Shown: piece by piece, positions 49,891 through 60,689 of the stretch
Layout: the number at the start of each line of letters is the position of its first letter
Position numbering within the stretch: the stretch's first letter is position 1
Origin: Hydnum rufescens UP504
Taxonomy: Eukaryota; Basidiomycota; Agaricomycetes; Cantharellales; Hydnaceae
Reading direction: 5' to 3'
NCBI GenBank assembly: GCA_014904985.1
Contig: MU128970.1
Span: forward strand, 129,504 to 193,503
Length of the DNA: 64,000 nt
Made by a program: the position numbers and the translations under genes
The notes under the pieces: model-generated
The model's input: only the letters and a program-made list of their open reading frames with translations
Told to the model about the DNA's origin: nothing
Databases searched by the model: none

Positions 49891-49898
49891 CTTTTATA
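49891..49898 (-). promoter_or_regulatory. TATA box of P6
   Basis: TATAAAAG on the minus strand, 78 bp upstream of the P6 ATG, a better consensus than in most sister copies. Confidence 0.55.
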
Positions 49899-50401
49899 AC
49901 GTACCACATCGGCGAATTGAAGCACAGTTATTGATCATTGAATGCCTAGTCGTGCTGACGACCTGCACTGAATGCTTCTAGAAGGCCAATTGGCACTGAC
50001 AGGAAAATAGAGCGGGAATGGGAGAACAGCGTTCCATCAGGCAACCCTCGTGTGATGTCGACAATGGTGCATAGCAGTGTATGGCCCAGTAACATTGTCC
50101 AGCCTGTTGGAAGTGTTCGGGGTGCGGCCTTTGCCCCGCGCTTCATTTCCAGCCATTGTTTCGGACCACGACACCCCACCACCATATTACCCCTGACCCG
50201 TGGGTATCTGGAAGAACCATCATCTGGTGGAGGCTGTATGTCTCAGTGTCATTTGTGGCGCTCGGAACAAAGCGCAGTTCACCCCCTTTTCAATGGTTTC
50301 GTTCGGACCATGCCCCACCACTATATTGCACATGGGTATCCGGGGGAACCATTATGCCCTGAGAAAATGTATATACAAAAAACGGTGATAGTCAAGAAAG
50401 G
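49899..50401 (-). repeat. P6 upstream region and P7 3' flank
   Basis: 49899-50090 is the reverse of 41340-41575 (P5 upstream). At about 50094 it changes to the 3' flank of P7. The 179-codon forward frame at 50052-50591 is antisense to P7 and is not called. Confidence 0.6.
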
Positions 50402-52595
50402 CTACGCCAACGACCCCCAGATCTTTTCCGGGATGTTCCTTGGGGGTGGCTCGTCGTATCTGGAGAATATGCCAAATCAGGCTACTGTGTTGAATGTTAG
50501 GAAAAGATTAGCAACGTACGAGTCTGCTTGGGCCTGGGCGGTCCCAGTGATAAAGTCCATGTCCGCAGGGTCCACCATGGGAGATTTGTAGAGCACGTAT
50601 CGCCCGCCGAAGTACAAAATTGGGAAGAGGACGAAGGACAAATAGTTGGTAATGAAATCAGACGTCTTCCAACTGTCTCGTAGGAACACTTTGAAGCCGG
50701 AGAACTAGCGTCATGCAGAGATTTGAGGGGGAAACTATATGAGGATTAGGAATACTAGAACTTACAAAGCAAATGACAAGTGTGCTGATGATCACATACC
50801 ACGCAGCGTAAGGCTGCAGTCGACTGTAAAATGGGAGCTTGGAGCGATCGTATCCTTGCGCTTTCAGGCCAGCGTAGAAGCGCACGTATGTGAAGGCAAT
50901 ACCGAACCAGGTCATCAGACCACCAACGGCTGACAAGCTGGAAAACCATCCGAAAACCTTGCCAGATCCAGATCTAACGTCCATGTACGAAAGCGTACTG
51001 AATAGGGCGCAGAAGATGACGGAAGCGAAAGGAAGGCCAGTTTTGGATGTGAGAGTAAAGATCTTGGGTGCGTTACCGGAAATCGCGAGACCATCTATAT
51101 TCAGTGTAGGTGTTGTGGATGAAAACAGTAGAAATCGGTGGACTTACAAAGAGGCGCGAGAACTGGTGAACAGATCGGAGCTTGCTGCAGACCAAGCGGA
51201 TGTCAGAAGAGCAGCATTGATGACGGACGGAAGCCCCTTGATTCCAGCACGAGAGATACTTGGGGTCAAGAACAGTATAAGTATGATGCATGGCCGCACC
51301 AGCAGAATCAGCAGTGCTTCGAAGGCTCCGAGGGCTTCGAAGTGCCAGAAGCCGGACTTCGAAGACTTCAGAGCCTTCGAAGTACCATCAATTTTTGCTG
51401 ATCAGAATGGAATAGACTACGTACGCGATGACGAATGGAGAAGATGCAGCGTCAGACGTCAACCCGAGATGGGGATCGGTGGAAGGCACGAGCCAAGCGA
51501 TCATCCAAGTCCCTCCGATATAGAAAAGGAGGATACGGATGTAGACTCGCCTGATAGCCTTGGGCAAGTTCCGACGGGGATTTTTCGCCTCACCGGCAGC
51601 AATTCCCACAATCTCAGCCCCGATGTAACTGAAAGCGGCCTGAGTCATGACACTCCACCACCCAAGGAACCTCCCCGTGGCCCCACCTATCCCGTTGTAC
51701 TGGACGAATGGCCCAGGGTGTTTCCAATAACGGAAACCAATGCGATCGTGGTTTGGACCTCCGCCGAGGTCGAGGACAACGCCCAGAATCTGGAAAGAAA
51801 GGTGGGATCAACGAAAAACACGGAATGGTAGGAAAGGGGGACGGACCAGAAGACCCACGATCGTGATAATTTTGAAGGAGACGAATAAAAATTCGGCTTC
51901 GCCGTATGCACCTGCTCCAAGCCTGGGAAATGAGGAATAATGAGATCAAGACAGGAAGGAAATCATGGAAGACTCACATGTTGATGGTGATAACAACGAC
52001 CAAGCAGATAGTAATCCAAGCGGCATCATTAACCTTGTGGTGTTCCCAATAATCGATGAGCACGGCCGCCGCACTGAGCTCAGCAGGAAGGGCAATGATC
52101 CTGGTAAAGAGATGGTTGCGTGATAAACCGTGGGCGCGAAGTGGAACATTAACACACACCAATTGTACCAATAATTCCAGCCCATGGTGAATGAGAAAGC
52201 TGGGTTAACGAAACGCTCGGCCAATTTGATATGTCCACCAGGAATTGGGAGGTACGCAACCATCTCGCCGAGAGAGAGCATCATGGCATAGCATATGGTG
52301 CCAATGATCACGTATCCGAGAAAGAGACTGGAGGGAGCGTCAATTTTGGGCCTTGCGATATGCCAGAAGTGCGCACCCAAGAGGCCCTCCGTTTTTCAGG
52401 GCGTTTCCAGTTCCGAGGAAGAGACCTGTCCCGATGGCACCACCAATACTGGGGACGGTGTCAGCAAAGAAAATAGGTGTCTCCACTGGGAACAGACCTG
52501 ATCATGGTTATATGGCGCGCCTTGAGTTGACGCTTCAAATATTGAGGCCCTTCGGGCAGGACGGAGTCCGCGCTTTCTTTGACGGAGTCCGTCAT
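50402..52595 (-). pseudogene. Amino acid permease copy P7 (frameshifts; MITE in intron 5)
   Basis: The minus-strand ATG at 52595 gives a distinct N-terminus (MTDSVKESADS) followed by the LKRQLKARHITMIS segment. Intron 1 is 52497-52449 and exon 2 52448-52160. Exons 1+2 total 387 nt, one base too many, because exon 2 has an extra base near 52375; retention of intron 1 does not cure it. A second extra base lies before the intron 6 donor (about 51150). Later exons are clean, including TEIVG-equivalent AEIVGIAAGEAKNPRRNLPK and the C-terminus YDEPPPRNIPEKIW before TAG. A 101-bp MITE sits in intron 5 and leaves the exons untouched. Confidence 0.83.
51300..51400. mobile_element. Short TTCGAAG-type MITE in intron 5 of P7
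   Basis: The left end CAGCAGAATCAGCAGTGC and the reversed right end CAGCAAAAATTGATGG are inverted repeats; the interior has several CTTCGAAG palindromes. Sister copies lack it in this intron, which sets a clean insertion. Confidence 0.7.
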
Positions 52596-53571
52596 TCTGG
52601 AGTGACGACAGAGGTCAAAAGTGAGGAAGGTGCGGAGGACAATGTGTCTGAAGTTTGTGGCGGGGGGAGACTTCTATACCAAATATCCAATCGTCGAATA
52701 CGCGAAACTGGTCTGTTGCAGGGCAGGGCTGCACTATCGATAACATTGAATGCGTTGCCGGTGTACGCATTTGAAATGAAGGTGACTTCGTAATTGTTCC
52801 AGGTAGCATTCCCAACATGGAGTGGGAATGTGAGGGAAATCTCCCCATGGCCCTAAACCGGAAATACTTATATGATATAATAAGGGTCAGAACCACTTGA
52901 GGCAGGTTCCATCAAATTTCACGTGACCATTTGTCCTGCTTCTGGGGCAGAATGGTAAATAATAATAATATTGGCCATTGTGGGCTCCTCGGATCTGGAC
53001 CATAACGCAACGGAACACGGGATGTGGTGAAGAGTCAGAGTGTGGGACAAAAATGTGTTAATACTCCGACCTAGCCGTAGATGAGATTGGGTGTGCCATC
53101 TGAAGGTGGTCCTGATAACTGGATAAAGAAATCTAACCCACTTATGAGACCTCAGCATGGTGAAAAGCTTGACGGAATACAAATACTTTCTCCATAAATT
53201 AAACCCCAGATACAAAATTGGAGAAACAAGGATAATTCGGATAATTCCATTCACTACACCCGGGTCTTCCTCCTCTTTGCCAAGCATCTGCCCGCACCTG
53301 CCGAGTTTATTTGAGCACCGGGGAGGCATGGGAGACTTAAATATAATAAAATAAGAAATTGTTTAGTCAGCCCGCGATACGATATCATGTGACTTATGGT
53401 GAGCGACAAGGCCAAGGGTGATGATGCTGTACCTGTACTGTACCGTGGCCAGTTTCACTTATTTTGGGTGTATAAGCCTCCGATCAAAAAACCCCTCCAG
53501 ACCTATTACACTCTGCTCCTCCTTCCCTCGATCCACTATTGTCAGTCCATTACGAAAGACCGCGTTAAAGG
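52596..53571. other. Divergent intergenic region between P7 and P8
   Basis: Carries the P7 leader (reverse of the pyrimidine-rich leader seen before other copies) and, from about 53460, the P8 leader. The middle (52900-53340) resembles sequence near 9680-9900 in reverse (GTCACGTGAAATC, CCACATCCC). No gene supported. Confidence 0.5.
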
Positions 53572-54480
53572 AAAGGCAGACTCCACCTCCCCTTTGAGGA
53601 GGGGGGGGAGAGCGTCGGGATTTGAAACGTTAACTCAAGGCGTGCCATATAATCATGATCAGGTCCGTTTCCAGCGGGGACACCCATTTTTCTTTTGCTG
53701 AAACCGTCCCCAGTATTGGCGGTGCCGTCGGGACAGGTCTCTTCCTCTGGACTGGAAACGCGCCGAAAAACGGAAGGCCTGCCTGGCGCGCGCCTATGGC
53801 ATATCCCAGAACCCTCCTTCTCGGTTACGTGATCATTGGCACCACCATGATGCTGTCTCGGCGAGAGGGTTTGTACCTCCCGATTCCTGGTGGAGATATC
53901 AAATTGGCAGAGTGCATCGTTAATCCGGCCTTCTCGGCTGGAATTATTGGTGCAATTGGTGTGCTTCAACTTTCCACTTCGCACCCACGGTTTCACACAT
54001 GTGCATCCCTTTCCGGGATCATTGTCCTTCCCCCGAGCTCCGCGTGGCGTACTCATCGATTACTAGGAACACCATCAAATGTGGCTGGGATTATTATCTG
54101 CTTACGTCATTGTTATCTTCATCAATATGTGCCATCATTTTTCTTCTCTTAATCTCAATATTCCTCATTCCCTAGGCTTGCATCGGCGATTTGGGCTTCA
54201 CCGACCCACAATATCAGTCCCGATGTCGTGACACACCATCGGAGGAACCTTGGCCCCACCTACCCCTTTGAGCCGGGCGAATGGCCCAGGGTGGTTCCAT
54301 TCCGATCTCACCCTGCATTCTACTTGCGTTGTTCTTTGACTCGAAGTATCTCCCATGAATCAAGGGGCTTCCGTCCGTCATCCACCCTGCGATCATGAGC
54401 GATTTGATTGCGCCGGGCTCACCACACCTGGCGCTCAAGAGCTTCTCGGGGGCTACTGCCCCCGGATCCTCATTTTCGTT
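53572..54480 (+). pseudogene. Amino acid permease copy P8 (start lost, internal inversion, truncated)
   Basis: The start codon position reads AAGGCAGACT where sister copies have ATGGCAGACT. Exon 1-3 sequence follows with several deletions (IGGAVGTGLFLW; SYLPIPGGHIKLAE reduced to LYLPIPGGDIKLAE). From 54187 to 54298 the sequence matches permease exon 5 in reverse orientation (compare 48812-48955). It then resumes forward with intron 5/exon 6 sequence (54314-54480, GAATCAAGGGGCTTCC) and ends. Exons 7-9 are absent. Confidence 0.8.
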
Positions 54481-54610
54481 CAAGCGGACCCAGTGTTAAA
54501 AACAAAGACCCTGGGAGCTGAGCATCTCGAGCGAGTCATTATATATGACACGTGAGCTTACACAAGATGCACCCATAGAGAATAATACCCTATACTGAAT
54601 TCTTCATCCG

Positions 54611-54650
54611 AAATCGATTGTGCTTCGAGGCTCTGAAGCACAATTTATTT
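54611..54650. repeat. MITE fragment, near-palindromic
   Basis: AATCGATTGTGCTTCGAGG is identical to the left end of the MITE in P9 up to CTTCG; its right half is the inverted complement (GAAGCACAATTT). It may be an internally deleted copy. Confidence 0.55.
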
Positions 54651-54689
54651 ACTGATGCATGCACTGAACATTCAAAGTAGTGACTCACC

Positions 54690-55095
54690 CCTGTCCATAT
54701 CTAAGGAGGTGCCTGGTGTCTACTTTTCGATCCGAACTGCTCTGTGATATCCCCCATTATAGGTGGTGAGTACTTCCGGTATTAGTCCGATCCAATGGTG
54801 GTCACGAAGTCCACACCTCTCATGGGGGTGGGCATTGCGTGTATTATCAATCTTGACGTGACGTCCGGGGGATTAACGCCCAGTTAGTCGGCATGGGGAC
54901 TACTCTTTCCAATCAAAATTCCCTTAATATTCTCCCTTGCGATGCACCATAGAGTATTCTGGTTTCTACCTGATTCGAGGATCAAACGTCGTCTATGCTC
55001 AACCCCCGCAAACACACTGGTTTAATTCTTCCTTGTGGGTTGCGTTGCCCATAAGGTTTCCTTCGTCTGATTGTGTTGGCCACCGGGTGGTCTAT
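54690..55095 (-). repeat. Block R fragment, inverted
   Basis: Reverse complement of about 5205-5560 and 37860-38220 (for example CCACACCTCTCATGG against CCACTGTGAGAGGTGTGG). It marks the right edge of the permease-array repeats. Confidence 0.7.
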
Positions 55096-56840
55096 ACTAT
55101 CCTGGTGTACTGTCCAATTTCGACGATTTTGGATAGTGTTGCCGCGACTCGGGCTCGAGCCGTGAGTCGAGTCGCCGTTCTTGCCTTTGGGCAACACCCG
55201 GGTGCAATCCGGAACCTCAGCCCAACCAAGGAATTGGCTCTGTCTTTGCAGTAGACTGTTTTCTTGCCGCCGTGTGGGAACAATGACCTAACCTCCGCTC
55301 GGGAGTTGCTCGTTCCCTTATTTACACCTTCGAGGTTCTTTTCGTTCTTGTTCCTGTCTCTGAGGAGGTTCTGGCGATTCAAGATGCGGTGAACTTAGTC
55401 AGACTCCTCCCAGTAGAGCACCTGGCTTTCTCTTCCGGAGACTGGCATTATTGCATTGCTTTCTGGGCTCCTGCATCGCCATTTGGACATTAACCCTGCA
55501 AGCAGGATCTCGGGCGATAGGCCCAGACCGGGTATGGTCCTTATATAATACAACTGGTTGATCGGGAGGACATACATTATAGGCATCCCTCCATCATCCA
55601 CTAACATGGGGTACGTTACGGAACCGCTCGATTATCGGGACGGAAGGCTCGCAAAGGCATGGTCTTCTATAGCAGAGTAAGCATTCAAGACCGCCCTGTT
55701 GCTGCCGTTGTTTGACATCTAAAAGTATCAATCATGACATGCATGACACTACATTTCCTGCTCGCGTAGATCCTACTTGGCGAAAGCACGTTTTATCTGC
55801 TTTAACCTCTATCCCTGTCCTCGCGAGGTCATTACGAGCTGGACCAACCCCCTTGATGAATATGCAGGAGCGTGATACCGTACTAGAACATTGTGAACCA
55901 TTCGGTGCCCTCGTGAATGGATCTTCTCCTTTCCAGAGTCCTACATGTGGCTTTGTGACGCACTATTTATGACACCGGGGACAGAGTAGACGGAAAGCGG
56001 GACCCGAAGATCGGGGGCGGTGGATGCCCAAGAAGCCATTTCAGACGTAGTGATTGTAATGGATAGTCGAGAGCAGGGGGGAGCACAGATGAAGGAGACA
56101 TCCCATGCGATGGCCAAGAGCCAGGAGCAACTGAATCATATGTGAATCCAGGAAACCTTCGTTGGACAAGGCGGTAGAGTCGGAGCGGAGGGCTCCAGAT
56201 CACCTATGACAGGCATTTATGTGGGAGGGTAGGGTGGCGTACCGCAATCGCAACGCGTCCACCGGACGAATTGGGACAATCCTCGTCGGAGCCGCCGTTC
56301 CAGCTGAGTTCCCTGGAATCCGGCCTTTCGTAGTCAACGACGAGAACCTTGTGCGGCTCCCTGCAATCACATGCTAGTGACGGACTTGATGGCATCCAGG
56401 GTCCATTGCACCTGGCGATCGACGCATACGGGAAGTGGCAAGTGCCTCTGAAGTATTTCGGAATTTTTGGTCTCGAACACCTTACTATGTAGTTCTCCTC
56501 GAGGTTTATTCTGGCACTTGAGTCTACCTTTCCTAGGCACTTCCTAGTGTTGAAATCGTTAATGCTTTGGCTAGTATGCGTGCCATTCGGTCTTTCCCAC
56601 TTTTCTTGGCTGTGCACAGATGGTTTAGAGTTGAGCGGGCCCTCAGGCTCAAAGGATTTGAATATGTGCTGGGGGCAGGTGGCTTGTGCCTTGCCTCGCA
56701 CCGCCTTGCAAATCCAACCCCCCTCTCCCGCGGGTACACAACATCCCATGCCTCCCAGAAGACTCTTTTCATCGAGAGGACGTAGCGCCCAATCGCCATC
56801 CCTCCCACCTAGTGATTCCTCTCCTAACGGAGCATCCTCC
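55096..56840. other. No recognisable gene
   Basis: The only long frame (56204-56842, minus, 212 codons) has no domain I can identify and no intron-exon logic. Not shared with the rest of the window. Confidence 0.45.
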
Positions 56841-56853
56841 ACCGTTCGACGTA

Positions 56854-57196
56854 CTCTTCCTGGCCCCCTAACCGCACCCAGCCACTATACCCAGATTATC
56901 TCAACGAGACCGCCGGCCCAGGATCGGATGCCGCTGTCGCCGTCGCCTCCATCATGGAAGATATTTCTACCATCCCCCTCGCGCTTATCACCCCGCTCAC
57001 CCAAGTTTTGAATGTCGTGTCGGGGATAAGGGTCGCAGTTAAAGCCATGCGCGATGGAAAGGATGGATGTACCCATCTCATATTTCGAGTTCTGAAGTTC
57101 CTTCAGTCCTTGGTGGACGGGTTGAAGGGGAGGAACATCCCCGATAGTACCCCAACAGCTTCAAATCTATCCGCGTTGAAAAGGTACAGTCATTGA
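56854..57196 (+). CDS. Possible first exon(s) of an unknown gene, truncated
   Basis: An open frame from about 56825 reads YPDYLNETAGPGSDAAVAV and then MEDISTIPLALITPLTQVL (ATG at 56954) and AVKAMRDGKDGCTHLIFRVL, ending KRYSH before TGA at 57194. The predicted peptide is helical and amphipathic, like the N-terminal helical regions that precede NTPase or kinase domains in many basidiomycete STAND-type proteins; that resemblance is impression, not a match I can prove. Nothing downstream continues it, because transposon sequence begins at about 57400. Confidence 0.35.
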
Positions 57197-57401
57197 CCGG
57201 TCGATGAACCGGATTTCAAGACTTCACTCTCCCTGGTGTAAATTTAAACCTATTGACTTGAAACTTTCGTCAGCTTGTAGTGTAGTTTATTTTGCTGTAG
57301 CGTATGCAATATTATAGCAATTGGACAAAAACTGAGCAAGGACGGGGGATATTACTGAGGAGGGTGCATTTCGGCCATTACCGGTCCTTGAACCACCCAC
57401 C

Positions 57402-58638
57402 TCAGATCCCATCCAAGGACTCACTGTCACTACTCCTGGTGTCAGAACTTGATCCTCTGTCGATACCATCCCCTGCTGTGTCATCAGGTCCATCCTGCTC
57501 CATCTCCTCTGTCTGATCTTGATCAAACATAGCGAAAATATCCTTTCTCAGCACCATCGCTGGTTTTGGAGGCAGACAAACACCATCAGTGCAACTCCGC
57601 ACACATGCCTCCTTCCATTCTGCCTCCCGCCTCTCGTTCTCCACTTTGGCTTGTTCCCACACTGCTGCACACTCTTTCCGGTGAGCATCAGCCTTTGCAT
57701 TGCGACGCTTCGCTAATAATCGCTGCTTCACTCTAGCCGTCTTCTCCACCCTTGCCTGCTCCCGTCTCATATCTGCCTCCCTGATTTCTTCACGCAGCAC
57801 AGGGTCAGTGAGAATCCGACTCTTCCCATTTGCTTTAATGTGAGTGCGGTCCTTGCCCTTCTTGTTCTCTTTGTGGGTAAGCTGATGGTGGGTTCGGTCT
57901 AGGTGCATCCCAGCAAGTGTAAGTTGGGCATTGCCCACATCTACAGCCGTGCGGTATGCAGCTATCTGTTCCTTTGCGCTTGAAGATGAGAGCGGAGGAA
58001 CTCATTTTCCTCTAGGATTTCTTCCTTTGTTTGAGTCTCCGACAAGGGGGGGAGTGGGCCAGTGTTGCTCTGGTTAGGAGTCTGAGGTAAGGGGTGCTTC
58101 TGGTATATCCATGGGGGGAGGATTGATGTTGACTTCAACAGAGATGAACTGAATAGGAAGTGAGCAGACGAGTCTGAGAATGCGTCTTTTAGCCGCTCTG
58201 GAGTCGATGGTGGCAACAAGGAAGGGTCCAGTTCCATAGGCCTTGGCAATGGACTCGCTACAGTATTGCTACTTGTAGACTGTGCTGTTGGTGTGTTGTC
58301 GTAATTTTGTGGGCCAGCTGATGTGCTATTGTCATCATTGTGAAGCTGCTGAAAGATAGCTAGCACATGCTTGACTGGGGCTGGAGGGTCGATAGGCATG
58401 GACCCAGTGGCAGCCAGTTCAACACTCGGGCCATTTGCTGTACCGTGATCGCTCCTGGGTTGAACGGAACAACACCAGTTTTCTGGAAGGAGGCTAGGAT
58501 GTTGTTGCGAGTAAAGGATTTGAGGTGAGCAGCTCCATAGACTTTTAGGAAGGTCTCTTTTGTAACCTTGAACCCTGTTGTTGTCTCGAAGGTATGCACT
58601 TCATCCACCCAAGCCCGCTTTGCTGCAGAGAAGACCAC
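57402..58638 (-). pseudogene. Pogo-like (Tc1/mariner superfamily) transposase, C-terminal part
   Basis: On the minus strand KRAWVDEVHTFETTTGF, then a YGAAHLKSFTRNN segment and KTGVVPFNPGAIT match the end of the DDE region in fungal pogo-type transposases, which cut and paste DNA. A serine/proline-rich linker, ENEFLRSHL, and a long charged helix (GKSRILTDPVLREEIREA) form the usual tail, ending ESLDGI before the stop at 57402. Frameshifts are at about 58425 and 57975. The N-terminal HTH and catalytic Asp residues are missing: homology stops at 58638, where an LTR-like repeat begins. Confidence 0.75.
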
Positions 58639-58722
58639 TGTCAGGGCCACGCTGCAATGAGAGCACCAAACAAATATAAACACGGATAAGTCCGACTAGG
58701 TCCGGCGTAAGTCCGGCTCAGT
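58639..58722 (+). repeat. LTR-like direct repeat, copy 1
   Basis: Starts TGTCAGGGCCACGCTG and matches 60215-60298 over about 85 bp (AGCACCAAACAAAT, GTAAGTCCGGCT). It truncates the pogo transposase. A TGTCA start suggests an LTR edge, but the far end cannot be fixed. Confidence 0.5.
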
Positions 58723-59186
58723 CTGAAGGAATCCGGGCAAGGCTGAGATAAGAGGAGCGGAGGAGAACAGAGGAGAGCTCCAGCAGCCCGGAAGGGTCTA
58801 GGCGGAGGTGAGTACGACGGTCCTTAAGCTCAAGGAGTCAGCTGGACCACACTCGGAACTGTAGTCCAGGGTAATAGCGGGAAATTATCCTCTCATTGTT
58901 TCCCTCAATATTGACTACCATTTATGGATCAAAAGGATTCTTAAGTCCCAAGGCTAGCCTTACCAGGTTACCTAATTACATGTCTAGGTCACCCGGCTTT
59001 ACTAGTGTGGCTGCCTGGTAAGACTTAGAGCTGAAATAGCCTAAAAAGCATTTCTTTGACCCAGATATGCTTGTACTTCTACAAGTGGCACAGACTTTTC
59101 ATCACAGTCCCTTGTGATCACTTGCAGCTTTACAAGGCTTTTTGAATGAGTGGAGACTTTTATTGTCTCAAAAACACGGACTACAT

Positions 59187-59684
59187 CTAGGTATCAAGGT
59201 CGTAGTCCTGCAAGGTTCTAACAAAGATAGCTCTCAAGCATGTCTCAGGGTCTACTTTGTCCTCTACCAAAAGATGTAGGAAAACACTTGCAAAAGAATC
59301 TTTGGGTTTAGAGTCGAAACCATCATGAGACGACTGTGCTTTGTGGCTGTCACTGTCATTGGTATTGGCCTCATCGCTGTTAGGGGTCGTAGGTGGTTCT
59401 GAAGTAGTGTCTTCTTGGTTGAAGTGAAACTTGATGTTGACGATTTGTGGTGGATAAGAGTAAGAGGAGATGTCGTAACGTTGTTGGTGAAACCAGCCAT
59501 GATCACCGGTGCGATACTGCAAGTAACATGATTGTGGGTTGTTGATATCGAGCCTCATCATAAGGTGGGTGTAGATGGATGGTGTTCCTATCCACCAGGT
59601 TAGTGTAGGGAAGCTGCCGTGTCCCTGTCGCACACACTTTTTGGATACGGCCTTGCATGGTTTCTCAGGAGTCGTAGAGGTCAT
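59187..59684 (-). CDS. Hypothetical protein frame, 165 codons
   Basis: An uninterrupted minus-strand frame from ATG 59684 with WWIGTPSIY, then a run rich in D/S/T (TTSEPPTTPNSDEANTNDSD) and a C-terminal LVEDKVDPETCLRAIF. I recognise no domain. It lies between two LTR-like repeats, so it may belong to a transposable element. Codon use is not obviously biased. Confidence 0.35.
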   Translation of the reverse strand: MTSTTPEKPCKAVSKKCVRQGHGSFPTLTWWIGTPSIYTHLMMRLDINNPQSCYLQYRTGDHGWFHQQRYDISSYSYPPQIVNIKFHFNQEDTTSEPPTTPNSDEANTNDSDSHKAQSSHDGFDSKPKDSFASVFLHLLVEDKVDPETCLRAIFVRTLQDYDLDT

Positions 59685-60214
59685 TGCTGTAGTTGTCGTT
59701 GACGTCTGGCTACTTCGCGAGTGTTAGTTTCTCACCCACCCTTGGCACAGCCTTGGGACTTACATATCACTGGTGAATGAGAGCTGGAGGAGACGATGTG
59801 TTATGGGGTGCAGTTCAGGGCTCTTTAAGTGCTGGAACGGATATATGTTGGCAGTTAGTTTTCAGATACCCCTATATGGTGGACACACCAATACAATGGT
59901 ATTTCAATTTCCCCTTAGTACTTGTGGGATACAGATCTTGGTATATCAATTTTTCCACTATTTGTATTTCATTTCCAACCTTGGATCTTCTCACATACCC
60001 TTTGGAAGGACTTCCTATAGGCACGTGTTGTGATGTGTAGGCAGGTTGGGCAATAGTACAGTGGTCAATTGTTTGTGGTGTTGGGCTGGAATATAAGTAT
60101 TCCTCGTTCGACCTTGGCTTTGGAGTACTTGCTGGAAGGAATACTCCATTCCAGCATGACATCACGAAATGGTCTAGGCCCCTGTATTCTTTTGATGGTA
60201 ACTGAAAGTGGGTG

Positions 60215-60298
60215 TGTCAGGGCCACGCTGTGACGAGGGCACCAAACAAATGTAAACACAAATAATTCCGGCTAAGTCCGGTGTAAGTCCGGCTTGGC
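60215..60298 (+). repeat. LTR-like direct repeat, copy 2
   Basis: Same orientation as 58639-58722, 1.58 kb apart, with about 15-20% differences by eye. Confidence 0.5.
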
Positions 60299-60689
60299 TG
60301 GACTATTGCTTTGATTTCCTTTCATGTGACCTATGAGAAACAGAAAGAGCAAGAACTAGCCACCAGCAAAAATACCAAGGAGTATATTCACCTGGGATGA
60401 CTCCTTAAAATGTTCAAGTTTCACTGGATTGCAGCAGATGACCAGGTGAGAGAACAGGCATTGCTAGGTGAACATAATAACTGACCAGTTTTATTGCTAG
60501 TCTTAAATGTGACAAGTGCCCAGAATTTCAAACCTTCTGGTTTACTTGAATAATATGCTCACAGACAAAATTCCCACACTGGAACAACAATCTGAAACAC
60601 AATTATCAAGATGTGGCAATGAAGAATTCAGTTAAGCTGAAAGCACAGATGGCTGTAAGATGTTGATTCCATGATATTACTGACCCAAT

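Noticed and set aside
50890..51831. 313-codon forward frame
   Set aside because: Antisense shadow of permease P7 exons 5-7; similar antisense frames appear over every permease copy.
1..54480. Repeat-induced point mutation as the cause of permease decay
   Set aside because: Lesions I could place are mainly single-base indels and deletions in different places, not a uniform C-to-T pattern. A base-context count over aligned copies would decide it.
56204..56842. 212-codon minus-strand frame
   Set aside because: No recognisable domain, overlapped by equally long forward frames, and no exon structure; too weak to call.
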